From Vicugna pacos (Eukaryota > Chordata > Mammalia > Artiodactyla > Camelidae), in contig NC_132995.1 of assembly GCF_048564905.1 (NCBI RefSeq), positions 64,658,639 through 64,722,638 of the forward strand: a stretch of 64,000 bases of DNA, read 5' to 3'. Within the stretch, counting starts at the first letter, position 1, and the number at the start of each line of letters is the position of its first letter. Below, piece after piece: positions 48,133 to 57,805 of this stretch. The translations under genes and the position numbers were made by a program. The notes beneath the pieces are model-generated. The model saw nothing but the letters and a program-made list of their open reading frames with translations, did not search any database and was not told the origin of the DNA.

Positions 48133-48846
48133 CGTGTCTAGTATGTTCACCTGACACGTCTTTGCCACCATCATTTTTGCCTCATAACTAATTGGCCGTA
48201 AGGCAGTTCTGCTGTAAAAGATAAAATAACAAAAAGTAAAATGTGTACAGTTGATTCATGATAGTACCGTGCAAATGACTGGGTTTATTTTGTGGGTTGT
48301 ACCTAAGCACGTGCCTTCTGAGTCTTTTGTTCATAGTGTTTTATACATGTTCTTACTGCTTGTTTGTTCATTTGTCTCCTTGTTCTGCATCACACATTTC
48401 TTTTTTTTTTTTTTTTTCGCGAAAGTGTCTTCCTTCCCATAAGAGAGTATTTCCAAATACTAGGATGCATGTTTGTACCTGAGCTGTGCGTTGCATTGTG
48501 AGCGCCTCTACCCTGTTGTTTGTTCTTGGTATACTGTCCCATGTCTGTGGATAGACAAGCCACACTTCTCTGGGAAGCATGGCCTCAGCTCTGCAGCTTC
48601 GAGGCCCTCAGCCTCTTTCTCTTTGTTTTTTCTAAATAAGAGACCAGCTCTTGGGGCAAATCATCCTAATCGGTCAGCTGGATAAAGCCATCAGTAACGC
48701 TGCTGACTGGAAGTAATGCCAACACACTTCAACCAGTGGAAGCCGAACTGTCAAACCAAAAACTAGTTATTTTATCTTTCATTGCAGAGTGGCCTTACAG
48801 CCAATTAGTTATGTGGCAAAAATACTTAGAGCAAAACTACCTAGAA
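48133..48846. mobile_element. DNA transposon with long TIRs and 11-bp target duplication, family unassigned
   Basis: A 714-bp insertion in the old L1. The left arm ATTTTTGCCTCATAACTAAT then TGGCCGTAAGGC … AAGATAAAATAAC (about 48173-48230) pairs with the right arm GTTATTTTATCTTTC … GCCTTACAGCCAATTAGTTA then TGTGGCAAAAAT (about 48766-48823). The arms are about 58 bp with roughly 84 percent matching, and a weaker match extends outwards. The perfect 11-bp direct repeat CTGGTCTGGTT lies at 48122-48132 and 48847-48857, and L1 continues on both sides. Long TIRs with an 8-11 bp duplication suggest a MuDR/MULE-type or similar cut-and-paste element. No transposase frame is visible. A T16 run lies at 48402-48418. 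Confidence 0.7.
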
Positions 48847-49399
48847 CTGGTCTGGTTATTTCTTCCTTTCTTCTCCTTATTTTGGATTTAATTTGCTCTT
48901 ACTTTTCTAGTTTCTTGAGGCAGAATATTTGCTCACTGATCGGAGAACTTTCTTTTCCTAACGTTGGCGTTTAGCCCTATAAACTTCTGAGCACTGTTTT
49001 GTTGCACCCCTCCCCCCCCATTTTGTTATGTTGTGTTTTTATTTTGGGTCAGCTCAAAATACTTTTCTAAATTCCCTTCCATTTTCTTCTTATGGGTTAT
49101 TCAGAAGTACATTATTTAGTTTCCAAATATTTGGGATTTCCTAAATACATTTCTGTTTTTAATTTCCTATTTAATTCCATATCGTAAGAGAAAACAGTCT
49201 GTATGACTTGAATCATTTAAAATTTCTTCAGGATTATTCTCTGGCCCAGAATGTGGTCTGTTTTGGTAAGTGCTCTGTGTACATACACTTGAAAAGAATG
49301 CGTGTTCTACTTTTTAGGGTGGGGTGTTCTACAAATGCCACCTAAGTCCAAATAATTGACAGTATTGTTCAGGTGTTCTGCGTCCTTACCGACCCGTGA

Positions 49400-49965
49400 C
49401 ATAGCCATCCAGCCCGTCCGCTGTCCGGCACCCAAGCTGGCGTCTGCAGACTCTCACCCCCACCCATGTCCTGTTAGTCACCATCACAGGCTGCTCGCTT
49501 TCTCCTCTGAGTAGCTGTCATTCACTGCGTCCTCTCTACCTTTGTTGTCACTGCCTGGTTTCCACTCTCGTAAGTACTGCGTGACACCTGAGATCACCTT
49601 CCACCTGGTCTCCTCACCCCCAGAACATGTCTGCCTGTTAGCCTCCAGACCACTGCCAAGTTCAGATGCAACTAGTGACAGAATCCCTTGTTAAAGTCCC
49701 CCAGTGTCTTCCTCCTGCCCAGACAGGATTCACATCTCTTGGCCTGAGTAGAAGCATCTGTGGACTCGAGGCTCATGTCACAGCCCCTGCCTGCTCCTCT
49801 GACCCCGTCTCTTGCCAGGGGCCCACATGCCGTGTGTGTGTCCTCCCTTCCGTGACCCCCCTCCTGCCATGGCTCCAGCTCCCTTGGAGCCTTTCCTGTC
49901 CCATCTCCCCTCCTACTCCCAGTCCTGTTTCCAAGCACAGATGGACGGAAGTCCCTCTCATTTGC
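49400..49965 (+). mobile_element. L2 LINE region (diverged)
   Basis: C/T-rich forward L2-like text: AAGTCCCCCAGTGTCTTCCT, CCTGCCCAGACAGGATTCAC, CACAGCCCCTGCCTGCTCCT and CAGACCACTGCCAAGTTCAG. It matches the typical L2 run 'cttcagtggctccc… gcccctgcctacctctcc'. Overlapping open frames on both strands are side effects of the composition. Confidence 0.55.
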
Positions 49966-49984
49966 TCCTTTCTTGGGGGTAATA

Positions 49985-50170
49985 ATGACAACAACAGCAC
50001 TGATGGCTGGTGTTCATTATACATTTTTTATGTACAAGGTAGACTTCTACGCATACTTTACATGTATGAACACATATCGTGCTGACGAAAATCCTATAAA
50101 ATTCATGCTTTTATTGTCCCTGTTTTGTAAGTGAGTGAACTCAGGCACTGCGAGGTTAAGGAGCCTTTTG
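49985..50170 (-). mobile_element. MIR SINE (reverse)
   Basis: Reverse MIR: GCTGGTGTTCATTATACATT, TTTTATGTACAAGGTAGACT, ACGCATACTTTACATGTATG, TTTTATTGTCCCTGTTTTGT, then GTGAACTCAGGCACTGCGAG followed by GTTAAGGAGCC. Confidence 0.75.
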
Positions 50171-50240
50171 GTATGGCTTGCAAGTTTGTTCTTGGGTGGC
50201 CGGGTGGGATGTGCTGAGTAAATAGGCATTTAGTGTCGCT

Positions 50241-50379
50241 GTGGGGCGTAGGGACGGGCCGTGGGGACGGACGGGGCGTGGGGACTGGGCGTGGGGACAC
50301 ACGGGGCGTTGGGACAGGGCGTGGGGACAGACGGGGCGTGGGGACGGGCCATGGGGACGGGGTGTGGGGACGGGGCGTT
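50241..50379. repeat. 30-bp G-rich minisatellite, about 4.6 units
   Basis: Tandem units with a 30-bp period: a partial unit at 50241-50260, full units at 50261-50290, 50291-50320 and 50321-50350, and a 27-29 bp final unit to 50379. The unit core is GTGGGGAC…ACGGGGCGT followed by GGGAC…GGC. The + strand is extremely G-rich with closely spaced GGGG runs, so G-quadruplex formation is plausible. Because 30 is a multiple of three, all frames stay open and give a false 10-residue Trp/Gly/Arg repeat protein. The immediate neighbour is a reverse MIR. Confidence 0.92.
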
Positions 50380-51500
50380 CCTCAGTCCTGCGACTAGGTC
50401 TCAGGTTCCAGGGAGCCCGTGCCTCAGGACAGTGAACGTCACACGTGTTCCTCAGTTTTCCTTCTCCCCTCTAAGGTGGGACGGGATGGCGAGACAGGGC
50501 TAGAGGCGAGTATTTTTCTAACAGGCTGTGCTCTGTTAACCAGGTCCCCTTGAGGACCAGCCTTGCGGAGAAGGGACTGCCTTGTGCCCTCCCTCTGCCT
50601 GAAGGCGCAGGGGATTCTTCTCCCTTATTTCCTGGGGGAATCTGGTCCAGCTCTTTAACATAAGTCTTAGAATATGATGAGGCCCCCAGTGACGGGGCTC
50701 CTGGAGTTTTTAACCCTTACGATTGTCGACACTGAGCCACCAGCAGCTTGCCGATTACAGCTCAGGGTGTCCTGCCCCCTCCGGCGCCGGCACTGCATCT
50801 TGGGGTAGTTTCTGCTGGGGAGCCTCTCCTGTAAGCTGGGCCCCCTGTGTTTGCCTGTCTGTCCCTCTAGTCTTGGGGGCTGAGATTTGTCCTGGGTCCG
50901 CCTCTCTACAGATCCAAGAAAAGTTGTTGACTCTTCAGCCCATTCAGCTTTTTACTTGTCAGGATGGAGTGATGATCTGGAAGCCCCAGCACTCTTTTAC
51001 CAAACTGTACTGCCTTCTAGACTCTGCAGACAACAAGCAAGACATTAGTGTCAGTCATTGCCTCTCAGCAGCCCGGAAGCATGAGGCGCTATCGTGTGAT
51101 GGCATAATGGTTTTGGAGACGCTCAGGAGAGATGGGAACCACTGGATGGCAAAACGTGCGTGTATCACTGTCCAGGCGGGATATGTGAGAGGAGCAAGAA
51201 GGGCTGATGTCCAGAACAGAGGATAACAATTAGCAGTTAGTTCAGATCAGCTGGTGTGTATTGGGTGTCATTGTGTCCGCACTCCTCAGACGTAGCTCAC
51301 ACTCCAGTTATCAGTTCCAGTCGTTGGTTTGACATTGGGTTTCCTGTCTCTAGAAGGATCATTCATGCTTGCTGGCAGCTAGCCATTTGTCTGGATGTTC
51401 AGAGATACTTTACAAATCTAGTATTTCTGACAGGGACAGAGCGTGGGTCAGAGTTGTGTTGGGGTGGGGGTGGGTACCTCTAAGCCAGTCCCAGGACTTT
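50380..51500. other. Intronic stretch with a 167-codon open frame, no gene supported
   Basis: GC-rich sequence carrying an open frame at 50723-51226 (+). The translation has no motif or family I recognise, no splice-site logic and no similarity to VAV3. In GC-rich intron DNA a frame of this size can arise by chance. Confidence 0.4.
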
Positions 51501-51504
51501 TAGC

Positions 51505-51640
51505 TAACAGATGCTAAGGAGCAGTGACACAGTGTGAAAACCTGGATTCAAGGCATGCATCTCTAGCCAGAAAGCTTTATGTCCTGGGTCAAGTCACTAC
51601 ATCACTGTGCAGCTTAATTTCTCCGCTTGTTACAAGACGG
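51505..51640 (+). mobile_element. MIR SINE
   Basis: Forward MIR: AGCAGTGACACAGTGTGAAA, ACCTGGATTCAAGGCATGCA, TATGTCCTGGGTCAAGTCAC, GTGCAGCTTAATTTCTCCGC then TTGTTACAAGACGGGG. Confidence 0.8.
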
Positions 51641-51649
51641 GGTCCTGGA

Positions 51650-51832
51650 CCAGAGCCGAGCTCACAACCCTGGCTGAGTCACCTGGCGGGTGAGGGGGGG
51701 GCTTTGTAAAAATGTCAGCACACAGTCCCACTTCCAGAAATTAGGATACCATTAGTCTGGTTTGAGCCCGGTCATGAGTAGCTTGTATAGAATCCCAGCT
51801 AAATGCAACGTGAGCCATTGGTTGCTGATCCA
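51650..51832. mobile_element. hAT DNA transposon, MER5-like
   Basis: TIR-like ends CTCACAACCCTGGCTGAGTC and GTGAGCCATTGGTTGCTGAT bracket GAGTCACCTGGCGGGTGAGG, GGCTTTGTAAAAATGTCAGC, CACAGTCCCACTTCCAGAAA and TAGCTTGTATAGAATCCCAG. This is the layout of a MER5-type non-autonomous hAT-Charlie element (about 180 bp). Confidence 0.7.
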
Positions 51833-52574
51833 GTTGGTAAGATTCTAAGATCCAGCTGGTAAGTAGTTATTTCATTGTCCCCAGCTTGCTGTCTGGTCAT
51901 TTATTACAAACCAATTTATTAAACTCAGCTGCAAAACATGGTGTTACAGTGAACTCAGCGCTTTGTCTTTGACAGTTACCAAATAAAAAGGTATGTTTTC
52001 GGAGAATCGTATACAATGGAAATATACTTCCCACAGCCTTCATACGGAAGTTGATATAATTGTTTTCTCTGATTCAAAGGGCACTTCAGACCTTGCAGTG
52101 CTTTAAAGCTGTCATGACGAAAAAGCAGCTTTTGTTTTACAGGCTGTACGTGCGGAAGGTGCTTTAGGAAACCGGCCTGAATGTGCACCTACTCAATGGC
52201 CTGATCTATAGTCACATGGTTTTTAAATTTCTGAACAAAACTCTTTCCTCCTTGTTTGGTCTAAATGTGTGGAGAACGTTGCCGGTTTGAGCCTCTGAAG
52301 TCACATGAGTCTGCAGGTGTGTTTACAGTGGATTGTGTACATTCGTTTGCTGATTTTCATATTCAAAGATGGCAAGTGCTTTATGGTCTGCATCCTCAGG
52401 GATGTGATCCGTGCACTGGCGAGCTTTTCTTTTTTGATTGCTTCTGAGAAGATAGTTTTCAAGCACCTCCCTTTGTTCTCTACCCGGTAGGTTCAGTCTC
52501 ATTTGAGATTGTACAAAATTAGTACCAGAGAAGCAAGTTGTTTTTCTTTCCTGTGCTAGAATTTAGGAAGTGGT

Positions 52575-52860
52575 AGCTCATTTTGCTGAGGACTAGTTAC
52601 TGACTCTGCCATCTTTGGCAGGGTGACCTTTATCGATTTCTTACTCTGGGCCTCAGTTTTCTCATCTGTAAAATGTAACAGAATAAATATGAAAGAGTTC
52701 TAGCACAGTGCTCATCAAACAGCAGCTCCTATTTATTCATCCAGTCATGGATGACTGATCCACCAATTCGTCCATCCAGATACTAATAAATTGCTTTCTA
52801 CATGTCTGACAGTGTTTCGTATGGGGAGGGTCACAAACAAGACAACTGGTTTCCAACCTC
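52575..52860 (+). mobile_element. MIR SINE followed by reverse LINE-tail fragment
   Basis: Forward MIR to about 52735: GCCATCTTTGGCAGGGTGAC, CTTACTCTGGGCCTCAGTTT, TCTCATCTGTAAAATGTAAC, GTTCTAGCACAGTGCTCATC. From 52735, ATTTATTCATCCAGTCATGG, ACATGTCTGACAGTGTTTCG, GGTCACAAACAAGACAACTG and CAACCTCGTGGCCTTAGTGA look like a reverse L2-type tail. Confidence 0.7.
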
Positions 52861-52864
52861 GTGG

Positions 52865-54219
52865 CCTTAGTGATTTAAGGAATGATCAAAACTCAGAATA
52901 ACCTTATACGCTGGTTTCCATTGTAAGTTTTTTATTAATGGTTTTTGTAAATCATCTTGTTACGGATATATCGAGACTTAAACTTGTGGGTAATTAATCC
53001 AGAATAGTTATTGGGAGGTTACAGTGGCTTTGCATTTAAACTCCAGAAATGTCTTCTGTACTAGTTAAGTACTGTGGCTTATTTAGAAATTTTTTTAAAA
53101 ATTATGCTTTCTAAACTAAACTATTTTCTCCTCTTTTTTTCAAGTGAGTTACTTCACTCATTAGTGTAGAAAGTGGGGTTTTATTGTAGACTGTCATGTT
53201 TTCTACATGCTCTGTGTCCACAGAATACAAATTATCCTCCACTGGCTGTCAGGAGCTTTATTTCTTTGAAGAGCTATTAGTCTAGTCTGGGTTATTATTG
53301 TAACAACGGTAATTTCTAATGCTGTGGAAGTGGCTGGACTATCTGCATTTTCATTAGAACTTCTTTCAAACAATGAGTGTAAAAATGTTCTCTGTTCAGT
53401 CTTTGCATTGAAGGGATTCATTTTCACAGCTTTTTTTCTTTTCTTTTTTTGTGGTCATCTTTTTTTCTTTCTCTTTCCTGGAAAGTTCTATAAAATTGTC
53501 TTCAAGTGAAATGAATATAAACTAGGACACTGGCCACCGAGGGGACGTTTCGGAGTGCAGGTGTAGGGCGGCGTTTTTCCTGGGGGCGGCGTGTAGAACA
53601 GTCCCGATCCTGCCACGGGACTGATGGTAAACTCGCTGCCTTTAAGTCCCTGTTGCAGCATGCGATAATAAGGGCTCAGGAACTAAGGGGAACATCCTTC
53701 GTGCTGAAAGAGGGGCCGGGGGAGGTGGCTCTAATAAGAACACGTGTTAGAAACTGTTTTCCCAGAAAAGATACAGATTATACTTATCAGAGAGGGGGAG
53801 AGGGCAAGAGAGAAACGGGCAGCTGTCAAGTCCCGCCGTGCCGTCTGCGGCTTCTCTTACAGTGGAGCGCTTTATAGGTGCTTTTTTCTTAGACTAAAGC
53901 TTTTGAAACAGTGAGGATCCTGTGGCCTGTATCATGGGGTTTTCTTTGCTTCGTTGTCATTGACGAATACCCGAATGTTCCACTGGGAGAATTCTGTAAG
54001 CTAATTGGAACCAAAAGGCAATTATAAGCAGTAGTACTGTAATCAGTGTGCCAAAAATACATATTTTTATCTACAATTAAATTTTGTTAAATAACTTAGA
54101 AAATAGTTGTGATACTTCACCTGACAAAGCATGCGCCTACATGGTCTTTGTTGTAAGGAGTGAAAATGTTTTTACACACATTCTGATTAATTCACAGAAA
54201 TCTCCATAAAGAAGGTAAA
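52865..54219. other. Intronic stretch, no recognised feature
   Basis: Unique-looking sequence with T-rich parts (53430-53475) and a modestly CpG-containing segment at 53535-53640. No gene or transposon end was recognised. The last part (54165-54235) has weak reverse-MIR similarity. Confidence 0.4.
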
Positions 54220-54238
54220 TTAGAACTGTGGCTTTAAA

Positions 54239-54377
54239 TTTTATTTATTTATTTTTGTACGGGGAGGTAACTAGGTCTATTTGTTTATTTATTTTTAGAG
54301 GAGGTGCTGGGGATTGAACCCAGGACCTCATGCATGCTCAGCATGTGCTCTACCATTTGAGCTATACCCTCCCCCTC
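54239..54377 (-). mobile_element. Camelid tRNA-derived SINE (Vic-1-like), reverse, with target duplication
   Basis: Reverse copy of the element at 3.45 kb. The tail is read first as TTTATTTATTTATTTTTG, then ACGGGGAGGTAACTAGG and TTTGTTTATTTATTTTTAG. The tRNA-like head follows: the reverse B box GGGGATTGAACCCAGGACCT, CATGCATGCTCAGCATGTGC, and the reverse A box CCATTTGAGCTATACCCTCC. It is flanked by a 19-bp direct repeat with three differences: TTAGAACTGTGGCTTTAAA (54220-54238) and TTAGAACCATGGTTTTAAA (54378-54396). Structure and duplication mark it as a retroposed SINE. Confidence 0.93.
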
Positions 54378-55059
54378 TTAGAACCATGGTTTTAAAGGGC
54401 CAAATTTATCATCCATCTATAGGATGGAATTTGCAGAATTAAAGTTATGTTGTCTTCCGGACTTCTGGTCTTCTACTTTAGTCCTATATGTTAGGCCAGC
54501 CTGCCTTTGGTTTAGGAGAGGCATTGGTAATTTTTAACATCTTTAAGGAAAACACATCCTTAAAGGCAGTTCAGTCCTGTTTTGGGAGAACAATCAAGAA
54601 ACGAAACATTGCTTTATGTAGAAATTTTTGCCTTTTACATTTTTTTTCAACTCTTTGCCTCAAAGGAAAGAATATAAAGCCAGGAAATAAGTTGAGCTTA
54701 GGGAGATTCTCAGGAGGAGGGAACCAATTCCAACCCTTAGAGAGTCCCGCTGGAGCGGCTTTGGGAGGTGGCTCTGGACTTGGCCACAGGCCACCCTTTG
54801 CCACCGTCGGAGCCCTCAGGACACAGGGGTAGTGAGTGCAGCCAGCTGACCGTTGTGTCAGTGTACCTTGTCCAGAACTTTTGCATCCCATGTGACTGCT
54901 GTATTTACTGTTCAAACAAGCAACCGTCAAGCGATTTTTTTTTTTTTTACAGAGGCATTTTCCTCTTTTTAACTTGGGAAAGAAGAAATGAAGGGTTCAA
55001 TTGGGGAGATCCTTTTCATAGGAGAGATGTTTTCTCAAACCTTCAGTCACTGACATATT

Positions 55060-55265
55060 TTCCCTTCTGCCTGAAATTTCCCCTCTACCCCTGTTCTCTT
55101 TGATAAACCCTTCTTTAGCATCAGGGTCAATTTGGAAGGGTCACCTTCTCTGAACCCAACAGGCTTCTGTCATAATCATCATACTGTACCTAACTGTGTA
55201 TTCAGCCTTCCCTCCAAAAAGATAAGAACCATGGCTTTCCTCTCTAGTGCCAACTTCAGAGCTCT
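55060..55265 (+). mobile_element. L2 LINE fragment (diverged)
   Basis: CCCTTCTGCCTGAAATTTCC, AGCATCAGGGTCAATTTGGA, AGGGTCACCTTCTCTGAACC and CCTCCAAAAAGATAAGAACC resemble the L2 3' theme 'tgtcacctcctcagagaggccttccctga'. The call is tentative. Confidence 0.45.
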
Positions 55266-55414
55266 AATTTCCATAAAATATGTTATTTACAGGTTTTCAG
55301 ATTCATTGTTTATTAACTCAAATTACGCTTTATGCTGTTATTTGAAAGACCATCGAAGTATTCATCCATCTTGTCAGATTTAAATGTACCTTTATTATCG
55401 CAGACTAGTCTTAA

Positions 55415-55515
55415 AGCTATTTAACCTTGTGTCCTCAAAGTCTTTATAAAATGGGGATTTTAATACTTAAATGACTCACAAGGGTGTTGTAAAAATCATA
55501 GGGAGTAAACTTGAA
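55415..55515 (+). mobile_element. Probable MIR 3' fragment
   Basis: GTCTTTATAAAATGGGGATT, TTAATACTTAAATGACTCAC and AAGGGTGTTGTAAAAATCAT resemble the MIR run 'tctgtaaaatggggataat… agggttgttgtgagga'. Short and decayed. Confidence 0.5.
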
Positions 55516-55519
55516 AGAA

Positions 55520-57660
55520 AATTGAAAAGGAGAAAAAGTATATTTCTGTATGATGGTTAATGATTTTGAAAGATATGCTTCATTTTCCCAAAGTGGGAAA
55601 ATGGATGATTGGTTTGGTTTCTTTAAAAACTTTTCCTATTAAATATGGGGAAGGTGAAGTTTTAAGAGTCCTACTAACACACACGGGCTCCTAGAAGACC
55701 GCTCTGCTCTCCCAGTTCTGATACCCAATTCTTGAAATTTCTTTCATTGGCTATTAAATGTTTTACTTCATAAGTAGACATAAAAGCACAAATGATAAAT
55801 TCTGAAGGGGATGTTTGATGTAAACAGGGTAAATTCATGAGCCCTTTCTTCACAGCAGGTTTGGACCAGGAAGGTTTTAGCTGCTCAGGGAGAGTGAAGG
55901 AGGAGGGTGGGAAGGAAACAGAGAGGCAGGAATTGACAGACAGCAGACATTGCCTAGGGAACCGTGCGCTTGCCCGTGGCCTCTGGTCTGGGAACTGTTG
56001 ACTTTTTGTGCTTAAGCCGCCTGTCCTGTACCCCGGACCGGACCCAGACACCCTCTGAGGTGTAAGGAGGGAGGTGAATGGAGTGGTGTTGGCGGGCTTT
56101 TCAGCACCTCTGTCTGTAACGTTAGTTGTCCAGTCATTTCCCTATGTTAGGAGGGGACTTTCCTAATTCCATCTAGACCACAGAAGAATATTAACTATAA
56201 TAGAATTTCCTAAAACTATGTATTTCTTTCTCCTCATCTAAAAATTCAAGTGTGAGGCTGCATCACAGTCAGAGGCAAACAGAACACAAAAGAAATGTTT
56301 TTAAAAGCAGCAGATCTCCTTTGTTAAGAAAACTGGCTCCTGATACCCAGAGACTCATGGCTTCGGGGTTGTAAACCCGAGAGTAAACGTCTCTGGGGAC
56401 TGTGTTTTCCCCGCTTCAGATACCTGCTCCAGGACGTGTCTGTGAAATCCCAAACTTGGTTTTCACCGTGGCCATGACAGCTTTTGAGCCATCCTGGACT
56501 TTCCAGGATGCTCCTCAGGTGACCTTGCTTTGCGTCTGTGCTGCGTCTCACCACCTGTCCATCCCTTGTGTAAAATCAGGAGAAGCCAAGGCAGGATTGA
56601 AACTGTGGACGTTGGGGACACGAAGCTCTCTGAAGAGAGGAGAGGCCGATGTGGTACAAGTATGTCCTGTAATTATGAGACCTTTATTCTGACAGGTGTT
56701 TACCTCAAAATATTGAGTTAAATCGGGGTCCCTAATTACAGGAAAGGAGAAAAAGGCAGAGCATGACTGTAATAGAACAAAGGAGGCCCAGGAGAGATGA
56801 TTATAGAAGATAATAGACATTAGTAAAAGCCTGGAAGAAACGTTTTCCCTGGATGGCTGCCAACTGGCTCTGATTGAATAGATCATAACCTGAGTTTGCA
56901 GGAATGTTTCTAAGTGTGCAGAGTGTACTGTGGGAACCGCCACACCTCCTGACAAAGTGGGTGAGGTCCTAATTGTTAACTCTTAAGATGGGCATTTTTG
57001 GGTAACAGTTCTTACCGGTACCTTTCCTGTGTTGGTACAGGGCAAAATGTAGGTTATAACACACCTACGTGAGGACACAGCTGTCTAGAAGTTCCAGCAG
57101 TGAAATACGACCTCTTCGTTTCCCAGTAGAGAGTGACAGTATTATGGAAAAAGTTCTGAGGAATTCAGTTATGGTCCTTTTTCTTCCAGTACTTTATCAC
57201 CACATAAGCTATGTTCTGTCATAATTACTAAAAGTGTGTGTCAATCATGGAACACCTTCAGTGGGCCACCAATGTATAATTGATTTGATACCATGAATGG
57301 TTTCATAGAGTGTGCCCCTGGGCATGCCCTTAAGGCTTTGGGGCAAATAATTTATCAAATTGTGACACATATTGAATTTTAATTATTCATGGTAACCTGA
57401 GTTCCTGAGGAATTAGTGAAGGAACGTCATTCCTAACAAGTCAACCCTAGGTACCCGGGGAGGTGGAGGGCTTCACACACAGTTGGAGTGGAAGCCGTTA
57501 AGGACCTGAACTGTCCTTATCGTCTGTAAATAAGTACAACCGGGTGAAGTGACTGACACAGAGTAGCCCTGATTAAGAATCTGTGAGTTGATTATTCCTT
57601 GGTAACAGTAACTGAGCAGAGAACTGTAGGGACTTGGGAAAAGTGCTCGTATAAACAAAG
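55520..57660. other. Intronic stretch, no recognised feature
   Basis: Mixed composition, with scattered open frames on both strands that overlap and show no motif. One exon-like patch (after CCCCGCTTCAG at 56419) was considered and rejected as VAV3. Confidence 0.4.
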
Positions 57661-57664
57661 AACT

Positions 57665-57805
57665 TTGGTAGTAAGAGACCCCAGAAATCCTCGGGTCAAA
57701 CCCTGCCATTTCACAGATGAGAACACGGAAGCCAAGAGAGGCTGAATGACTTACTCGGGATCTGGAAGCCGGAAGAGAACACGGGCCTCCTGATTCTCTA
57801 TGCAC
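57665..57805 (-). mobile_element. MIR SINE (reverse)
   Basis: Reverse MIR: AAACCCTGCCATTTCACAGA, TGAGAACACGGAAGCCAAGA, GAGGCTGAATGACTTACTCG, GGATCTGGAAGCCGGAAGAG then ACACGGGCCTCCTGATTCTC. Confidence 0.8.

Larger units (their letters stand above)
44280..49390 (-). mobile_element. Old antisense L1 (L1M-type) broken by three nested insertions
   Basis: Host element of a nested stack. From 44280 to 44628 is the 3' UTR in reverse (CACACGTTTTGACAAATGTG, AGGCAGCGCTCTGCTGCTTT, TGTATGGCTTCTTTCACGTA). From 45253 it resumes: GTTTATTTATCCATTAGCCT, TTTGGGGCTGTTACGAATAC, TTGAGCATCTTCTCCTGTGC and TATTTTCTCCTGGCCTGTGG. It continues through reverse reverse-transcriptase-region text (GTTTTGTCAAGTGTTCTTTC, TTGGTTTTCAGATGCTAAAC) to 47578, resumes at 48025-48121 (TTTATTGATCTTTTCATAGA) and again at 48858-49390 (CAAATATTTGGGATTTCCTA, CCAGAATGTGGTCTGTTTTG). 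The remaining frames are short, so it has no coding capacity. The interruptions are listed separately. Confidence 0.88.

Noticed and set aside
47772-48174. Minus-strand open frames as transposase
   Set aside because: They lie across the Tigger1 deletion junction and the L1 boundary. The transposase region is absent from this copy.
50241-50435. Trp/Gly/Arg repeat protein
   Set aside because: The frame is an artefact of a 30-bp minisatellite whose period is a multiple of three.
50723-51226. 167-codon open frame on the + strand as a gene
   Set aside because: No recognisable domain, no splice or promoter context, GC-rich composition, and it lies inside a VAV3 intron. A chance frame is more likely.
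56400-56520. Next VAV3 exon
   Set aside because: A CCGCTTCAG acceptor-like site and an open frame are present, but the translation does not resemble the expected GRN…GFFPSD or SH2 sequence.
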